Positions 1-4,295 of a DNA stretch of 6,241 bases are shown here, one piece after another. A program made the translations under genes and the position numbers. The notes under the pieces are model-generated. The model searched no databases and was not told the origin of the DNA. It was given only the letters and a program-made list of their open reading frames with translations. The stretch is taken from positions 1-6,241 of the forward strand of contig JASLMQ010000297.1 in the NCBI GenBank assembly GCA_030746455.1, in the 5' to 3' direction. Numbering within the stretch: position 1 is the stretch's first letter; each line of letters begins with the position of its first letter. Source of the DNA: Candidatus Latescibacterota bacterium. Its GTDB lineage: Bacteria; Latescibacterota; UBA2968; GCA-2709665.

Positions 1-40
1 CCTCGCGCAGATGGATGTCGGTGAAATAGGCGAATCTCAC
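1..40 (-). CDS. Calcineurin-like metallophosphoesterase, N-terminal fragment
   Basis: Only the first 13 codons are inside the window. Reading from a GTG at 40-38 they give MRFAYFTDIHLRE. This is the classic first strand of calcineurin-like metallophosphoesterases: a hydrophobic strand ending in (S/T)-D-x-H, where Asp8 and His10 would be metal ligands. The GTG overlaps the TGA of the upstream sialidase-like gene in a GTGA arrangement (positions 40-37), which is typical of translational coupling, and only a weak GGA is seen upstream. The family hydrolyses phosphoesters of many kinds, so neither substrate nor location can be given. No signal peptide precedes the motif, so this form looks cytoplasmic. 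The call rests on a short stretch, but the motif, the frame and the overlap agree. The rest of the gene lies to the left of the window. Confidence 0.66.
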   Translation of the reverse strand, partial: MRFAYFTDIHLRE

Positions 41-1851
41 TGTCCGGTTTCCAGTTCTCGAGTCGCTGCCCTATAGTTCCCGATCGCTTCTGATGTGAGC
101 AGGCTGCGTCCGTAGATGCGGAGCGACTTGACCTGCTTCCCGATGCGCAGCCGATCGGATCCCCTGACATCGCGCAGGTGCGGATTCAGCCTGCCCCACC
201 CGAACTGTCGATGGTCACCGCCGTCACAGAGAAGGCCATCCACCAGGAAGCTGATGATACCTGCCCCACCATCCACGATCGCCACGACGTGGTGAAGTGA
301 GCCGGGGGTGAGCAATCCCGGGTCGCAACTCCACCGGGTCTCGGTGCGGCCGTCGTTCAGGCCGATCTGAAGTGTGTTCCCGGGGGCGGCCTCCAGCCAG
401 ATTCCGCTTCCTTCTCCCGATCTTCCGTCAAGCACCCACTGGCCCGGGGTGAGATCCTCGAGCCGGAGGCAGACCTCCACAGTGATGCCCGATCTTAGCC
501 GTTGGGTACCGTGATCGGCCCTGGATGTGTCCCTTTGGGTGAATGTGGGCCAGCCCGGAGCTGCAGCCTCGAGGGGCATGCCGGCATTGCCGGGAAGCTC
601 GATGAGCAGCTCGGACGTGGTCACCTCCCAACTATCGAACTGACCCCACAATGCCTCCAGGAAGCCTCCATCCACCTCGTGGACACGAGCGGTCTCCTTC
701 TGTGTCTCTGTCAGATAGATGGAACCTTCCTGCTCGATCAGGTCAGGGTAGCTCATCCTAACGTAGGGATCGTCGTCGTAGAGCACGATCTCGGGCTGAG
801 ACCACCGGATCTCTCGTCCCGCCGGTCCGTCGACCTCCTCACCGCCGCAGAGCCAGACCGGATTGCGGTCATTGTACGCAATCGACCGTTGCTGAGGGTG
901 CTCACGGATGTGGCGCCCGCCGTGGTTGTGGAACCAGTAGAGGTATTTACCATTGCTGCACTTCCAGAGGAAGGTTGCCGCGCGTGGGTTCTTCATAAGG
1001 CGGCCGTCGTCGAAGGATTGGTAGCGTGGCTCCGACCAGGTGTGGCCTTGATCCCGGCTGTACGCGCAGACCGGGTGACCGTCGATCGACCGATACACGC
1101 TGTAGATCGAACCGTCGCTCAGCACCGCATAGCTCTGCTCCTCGGCGACGGGTCCTCCGCCGGACGGAGTGCGGAGGCCGGCGTCTCCGTCCGGAAGCGT
1201 CTCCCATGTGATCTTGTTCGGGTCTGCTTCGATCGGCAGATTCGCACTCCTCAGGAGGACGCCCTCCGACCGCGTGAAGAACCCCTCGCCGAAGCCGCCC
1301 ACCTTGTGGAGTGATACATAGGCGGCATCGGCATGGATGAAGGGTCGGCCGACGTTCCAGAAGTAGAGCAGCTCCCCGCCATCTGCGTTCTCGCGATCGA
1401 TGGCCATCGGCCGCTGGGGGATGTCATACCTGTCTGCGGACCAGGTCCGGCCGCCGTCGTCGGAGAACTTGAAGACGAAGTGGCCCAGGGAATCCACTCT
1501 GTGGCAGCGTCCACCCTCGTACGGCGGGTCGTCAGCCTTCACGGCCCGAACGTTGTCGGTGTTGTGGTTGTAGAAGGCGTAGATCCGGCCACCGGGTACC
1601 TTCAGCAGCACTGCATAGGATGCCTCCGGTCCATCTGCGGGCTCCAGAGGCACGAGGTCGGACCAGGTCCTCCCACGGTCCTCACTGCGTGCCGTCACCA
1701 CGTGCTGCCCGGCCTGCCCCTCCCGACCCGCACCGGTGGTCATGATGCAGACCCAGGCCCCGTCGTCGGCGATCACGACGTAGGGCTGATCGCAGTAGCC
1801 AATGCTGGGGATCTCCATTCCTCCGACGACGTTCCGCCAATCCGGCTTCAT
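37..1851 (-). CDS. Sialidase-like Asp-box (BNR) propeller protein with C-terminal LamG-like domain
   Basis: A complete 604-residue protein. Residues about 15-400 show the sialidase-superfamily beta-propeller: three Asp boxes (S-x-D-x-G-x-T-W) at 56-63 (SEDRGRTW), 130-137 (SDDGGRTW) and 265-272 (SRDQGHTW). A His/Asn-rich segment follows (FHNHGGR, 307-313), then RNPVW (329-333) and SYPDLIE (367-373). Residues about 435-600 resemble a LamG/concanavalin A-like jelly roll, with alternating strands such as GIWLEA, LHHVVAIVDG, SFLVDG and a final KSLRIYGRSL. Such domains usually bind or help cleave glycans. No FRIP-type arginine motif is seen near the N-terminus, where the comparable region reads YCDQPYVV. 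True sialidase activity is therefore doubtful, and a propeller-type lyase, another glycosidase or a binding protein is possible. No signal peptide is visible. The ATG start is supported by AGGAAGG seven bases upstream, and the gene starts 25 bases after the mutarotase-like gene. Confidence 0.85.
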   Translation of the reverse strand: MKPDWRNVVGGMEIPSIGYCDQPYVVIADDGAWVCIMTTGAGREGQAGQHVVTARSEDRGRTWSDLVPLEPADGPEASYAVLLKVPGGRIYAFYNHNTDNVRAVKADDPPYEGGRCHRVDSLGHFVFKFSDDGGRTWSADRYDIPQRPMAIDRENADGGELLYFWNVGRPFIHADAAYVSLHKVGGFGEGFFTRSEGVLLRSANLPIEADPNKITWETLPDGDAGLRTPSGGGPVAEEQSYAVLSDGSIYSVYRSIDGHPVCAYSRDQGHTWSEPRYQSFDDGRLMKNPRAATFLWKCSNGKYLYWFHNHGGRHIREHPQQRSIAYNDRNPVWLCGGEEVDGPAGREIRWSQPEIVLYDDDPYVRMSYPDLIEQEGSIYLTETQKETARVHEVDGGFLEALWGQFDSWEVTTSELLIELPGNAGMPLEAAAPGWPTFTQRDTSRADHGTQRLRSGITVEVCLRLEDLTPGQWVLDGRSGEGSGIWLEAAPGNTLQIGLNDGRTETRWSCDPGLLTPGSLHHVVAIVDGGAGIISFLVDGLLCDGGDHRQFGWGRLNPHLRDVRGSDRLRIGKQVKSLRIYGRSLLTSEAIGNYRAATRELETGQ

Positions 1852-1858
1852 CGACGTT

Positions 1859-1865
1859 CCTTCCT
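1859..1865 (-). promoter_or_regulatory. Shine-Dalgarno site of the sialidase-like gene
   Basis: The minus strand reads AGGAAGG followed by a 7-base spacer and then ATG at 1851. It lies within the 25-base gap after the TAG of the mutarotase-like gene. It fixes the start of the 604-residue protein and so supports the absence of an N-terminal signal peptide. Confidence 0.7.
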
Positions 1866-1876
1866 GCCGAGTTGTC

Positions 1877-2869
1877 CTACCTGGCCTGCGTATGCACGAG
1901 GTCGCAAAGTCCGTCGAGATCGAGGACGCCCTCCGGATACCGCATCTCGAGAAGCCACCAGTCCTCCGTATAGGAAGCGGCTGAATCAGGTTCCAGGCGC
2001 TCCATCGGCCCGATCGGCTCCAGCTCGCACATCTTCGGGTGGTAGTAGATCGAGACCGTGATCGCGGCCATCTCGCCGTAGATGCGATCCGGGTAGGAGG
2101 GGAATCGCTTCACGAAGAGGAGGTCTTCACGCATCAGGTAGGCCAGCCATCCTGCATAGGTGTCGATGCCGAGCTTGGGGTACTTCGGCAGGCCATCGAT
2201 CACCAGATGCCCGTCCTGAATCCTGATTGATGGGTCTTGGGGCCGGTAGTTCATCACCGGCCCCGGACCGTACATCACATAGCCTTTCGGAAACCGACTC
2301 AGAGGGGTCAGCGGGACCACGCAGATGCCATTCGGACAAGCAAGCGTTCGGCTCCAGTGGCAGTAGGACACCGTCTCGTGTGAGACATTTCGGATCGTCT
2401 GGGTGACTCTCAGGTGAGAGGATTCCGCCGACAGCTCGAAGTCGCGGACGAGCTGGACTCCCGTGGCCTCATCGTGCTGACTCGTGAGGCGTGCCTTTCG
2501 CTGGCCGACGGTGGCGCCGGTCCATGCACCCAGCCAAAGTGTGGGGTGCTTCGGGATCGTCATCTCCGGGCCAATGTCGAGCCGCCCGCCGCAGGGGTCG
2601 ATGCGCTTCCTGTTGGGACCGTAGATCCAGCCGTCTTGATCCGGATCCAACATGATGCTGTTCACACCCTTCCAGGAGTACTCGAGCACGCGTCCGCCGC
2701 AGTTGGGGTCGAGTACGACACGCGTATCGGCGTTCGCCAGCAGGATGCAGTCCGAGTAGCCGGCGAAATCGACGCGGCGCGCTCCCTTGGGCATCGATCT
2801 GGTCCAGATCGGTCCAGCCGGGATCAGAATGGCCAGGGCCATTACTGTCCACAGAGCGTTCGGTCGCAT
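1877..2869 (-). CDS. Galactose-mutarotase-like (DUF4380-type) exported protein
   Basis: A complete 330-residue protein. It begins with a short basic n-region (MRPN) and a hydrophobic stretch (about residues 5-21, ALWTVMALAILIPAG), which reads as a Sec signal peptide or N-terminal anchor, so export is likely. The rest has features of the aldose 1-epimerase/galactose mutarotase-like beta-sandwich fold: GGRVLEYSWKGVN at 58-70, GGRLDIGPE at 94-102, and a C-terminal E-x-E-x-x-GP...L-x-P block (E282, E284, G287, P288), then ASYTEDWWLLE at 298-308. These match my recollection of the DUF4380 group, which has no well-established activity; carbohydrate binding or anomer interconversion is an inference. 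Eight cysteines (41, 57, 93, 170, 178, 183, 281, 322) would suit disulfides in an exported protein. The ATG is preceded by AGGGG at 2879-2883 (9-base spacer), and an in-frame TGA upstream with no earlier ATG/GTG/TTG supports the start. Confidence 0.77.
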   Translation of the reverse strand: MRPNALWTVMALAILIPAGPIWTRSMPKGARRVDFAGYSDCILLANADTRVVLDPNCGGRVLEYSWKGVNSIMLDPDQDGWIYGPNRKRIDPCGGRLDIGPEMTIPKHPTLWLGAWTGATVGQRKARLTSQHDEATGVQLVRDFELSAESSHLRVTQTIRNVSHETVSYCHWSRTLACPNGICVVPLTPLSRFPKGYVMYGPGPVMNYRPQDPSIRIQDGHLVIDGLPKYPKLGIDTYAGWLAYLMREDLLFVKRFPSYPDRIYGEMAAITVSIYYHPKMCELEPIGPMERLEPDSAASYTEDWWLLEMRYPEGVLDLDGLCDLVHTQAR

Positions 2870-2898
2870 GCGGGCAAACCCCTGAAACAGCGCGGCAT

Positions 2899-2917
2899 TG
2901 CCTCACCGCGCGAGGCA
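2899..2917 (-). other. Intergenic hairpin 1 (6-bp stem, 7-nt loop)
   Basis: TGCCTC at 2899-2904 pairs perfectly with GAGGCA at 2912-2917 around a 7-base loop. It lies in the 109-base gap between the oxidoreductase and the mutarotase-like gene. No T-run follows in the direction of transcription, so it is not a standard Rho-independent terminator. It may be a processing, stability or attenuation element. Confidence 0.4.
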
Positions 2918-2918
2918 G

Positions 2919-2940
2919 GCCCCGGTCTGCGGGGCACCGG
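2919..2940 (-). other. Intergenic hairpin 2 with an alternative stem
   Basis: GCCCC at 2919-2923 pairs with GGGGC at 2931-2935 around a 7-base loop, one base away from hairpin 1. A competing stem, CCGGT at 2922-2926 with ACCGG at 2936-2940, uses overlapping bases, so the two cannot form together. On the transcript this hairpin is made before hairpin 1 and about 35-50 bases before the Shine-Dalgarno of the mutarotase-like gene. No T-run follows. A role in differential expression within the operon is possible but unproven. Confidence 0.38.
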
Positions 2941-2978
2941 AATGTCGGGTCACCTTCGGCGTGTCGCAATGAAACAGC

Positions 2979-4223
2979 TCATCGGGACACGAGTTCTGGG
3001 ATTTCTTCGGTTTCGAGCAGCTCCCAGCCTTCCGGGGGATCGCCCAGGTCCGGTACGTCCATCGGCTGTCCCTCGCACTCGGCCGACTGGTGCGCCACGA
3101 GGCCGGGTATGCAGTACCTCGCCGCGGCCCAAACGTGGTTGGGTGGGAGCCTGTTGTGCACGACGGCCTTGACGAAGTCGTCGACGAGGAACTGGTGGGA
3201 ACCCAGGTGCCCGTTGGGCAGGCCTAGAAACTCCCTTGGCAGACGAGCGATGGGGTGGACTTTCGATACGCCCGAATAGAGATCGTCGACAACGGAGCCG
3301 TGCTCGTCCCGGTGCTCTTTGGGAGCGGCGACCTTCCCACAGGTGAGCAGATCGGTCAGGTCGGTCAACTCGTCGGGATCGGAGGTGATCCAGGTGTCGC
3401 CGCCGCCTCCGGACTCGAAGGAGGCCGCTGTGCCGTAGAAGCGGCAGAACACACCTCCCCTGGGCGTCCGCCAGCCGATGCGACGGAACTCGTTGATGCG
3501 CATCATGCCGCCGTCGGAGGTACGCATCAAGGCCGTTTCGTTGCTGAAGGTGTTGTCCCAATCATTGGCGCCGCGGCGGAAGATCCCGTCCTCGTGGTCG
3601 TCAACGAATCCGAGGCACGACACGCTGGTGACGTGCGCGCCGGTAATTGATAGGGCGAAGCTGGTGCTGTGCGTGGGGTAATGCATGGGAGGGATGCCGG
3701 CCACGCGCTTCCATTCGGCGCCGCCCGAGCGCTGGAACGACTGGTAAAAATGATCCATGTCGTGGAGGTACTGCCCCTCGCCGTAGACGAAGCGTCCGAA
3801 ATCGCCCTTGCGGTAACGCTCGCGGCAGTAGATGGCGCTCGGATAGTAGTAGCTGGTCTCGCCGTTCATGTAGATCAGTCGCGTCGTCTCGACCGTCTCG
3901 ACGATTTTGCGGACCTCATCGATGGTCTGCGCGATTGGCACGGCACAGTGTACGTGCTTGCCGGCCTCGAGCGCCTGCACCGCCTGGGGACCGTGCAGCT
4001 GGCGCTGGGTCATCAGGACGACGCCGTCCACGTCGGTGTCGCACAGTGCGTCGAGGGAATCGACGATGCGAGATACCTTGTCGCGATCCTCCGCCTGCTC
4101 TTCGGCCCGTTCCCGGATGAAGTCGGCCAGCACGACCTCATCCACCAGGGGATGGGCATTGTAGAGCTCAAGAAACCGGCTGCCGAAGGAGCCCAGCCCA
4201 CATATGCCGATCTTGGTTCCCAA
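2979..4223 (-). CDS. Gfo/Idh/MocA family oxidoreductase with atypical A-V-P in place of EKP
   Basis: A 414-residue protein when read from the TTG at 4223. The N-terminal Rossmann fold is clear: KIGICGLGSFG gives G-x-G-x-x-G (G9, G11, G14), D34 ends the second strand (a nicotinamide-cofactor ribose contact in this fold), and GPQAVQALEAGKHV (78-91) is the usual helix-strand unit. Where the family normally has E-K-P after the GKHV strand, this protein has A94-V95-P96, so the conserved lysine is missing. The C-terminal half has PPMHYPTHS (178-186), with H181 and H185 as candidate catalytic residues, and a PGLVAHQSA...VPDLG tail seen in glycan-cluster members. It probably oxidises, reduces or epimerises a sugar or sugar acid in the cytoplasm; no signal peptide is present. 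Start choice: a GTG at 4238 is in frame, but it lies just before a perfect AGGAGG that is six bases from the TTG. Confidence 0.88.
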   Translation of the reverse strand: MGTKIGICGLGSFGSRFLELYNAHPLVDEVVLADFIRERAEEQAEDRDKVSRIVDSLDALCDTDVDGVVLMTQRQLHGPQAVQALEAGKHVHCAVPIAQTIDEVRKIVETVETTRLIYMNGETSYYYPSAIYCRERYRKGDFGRFVYGEGQYLHDMDHFYQSFQRSGGAEWKRVAGIPPMHYPTHSTSFALSITGAHVTSVSCLGFVDDHEDGIFRRGANDWDNTFSNETALMRTSDGGMMRINEFRRIGWRTPRGGVFCRFYGTAASFESGGGGDTWITSDPDELTDLTDLLTCGKVAAPKEHRDEHGSVVDDLYSGVSKVHPIARLPREFLGLPNGHLGSHQFLVDDFVKAVVHNRLPPNHVWAAARYCIPGLVAHQSAECEGQPMDVPDLGDPPEGWELLETEEIPELVSR

Positions 4224-4229
4224 GTTCGT

Positions 4230-4235
4230 CCTCCT
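4230..4235 (-). promoter_or_regulatory. Consensus Shine-Dalgarno (AGGAGG) that places the oxidoreductase start at TTG
   Basis: The minus strand reads GTG AGGAGG ACGAAC TTG. The six-base spacer is near ideal, and the Rossmann strand then begins three residues after the start (MGTKIGI), the usual distance in this family. Starting at the upstream GTG (4238) would translate the ribosome-binding site as Arg-Arg and add five residues. The remainder of the 72-base spacer (4236-4295) shows no hairpin or promoter that I can recognise. Confidence 0.75.
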
Positions 4236-4295
4236 CACCCTTGGACCTCAGTTGCCTTCCACCTGCACACCCGAGCGCGCAGCCTCCGGTTCATC

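Noticed and set aside
502..1314. Plus-strand open frame of 270 codons opposite the sialidase-like gene
   Set aside because: It is antisense to a gene with clear Asp boxes, has no recognisable domain, and long antisense frames are expected in GC-rich DNA.
1333..2061. Plus-strand open frame of 242 codons spanning the sialidase-like and mutarotase-like genes
   Set aside because: It crosses two supported minus-strand genes and their junction, and its protein shows no family motif.
2796..2817. GGTCCAG repeated with an ATC spacer, and GATCTGG/CCAGATC inverted repeat, in the start of the mutarotase-like gene
   Set aside because: Short, inside coding sequence for the signal-peptide region, and no reason to prefer it over chance.
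2899..2935. Rho-independent terminator
   Set aside because: The stems are short and no T-run follows on the minus strand, so it is listed only as hairpin structure.
2414..3172. Plus-strand open frame of 252 codons across the 109-base spacer
   Set aside because: It runs antisense through two supported genes, and its sequence has low-complexity Arg/Pro/Gly bias typical of a shadow frame.
2950..3561. Minus-strand Arg-rich frames overlapping the oxidoreductase and lyase in other phases (also 5557-6222)
   Set aside because: They are out-of-phase readings of real genes; composition is Arg/Gly/Pro-rich and lacks domains.
4236..4295. Possible terminator or promoter between the lyase and the oxidoreductase
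   Set aside because: No stem-loop with a T-run and no recognisable -35/-10 pair; it looks like a plain operon spacer.
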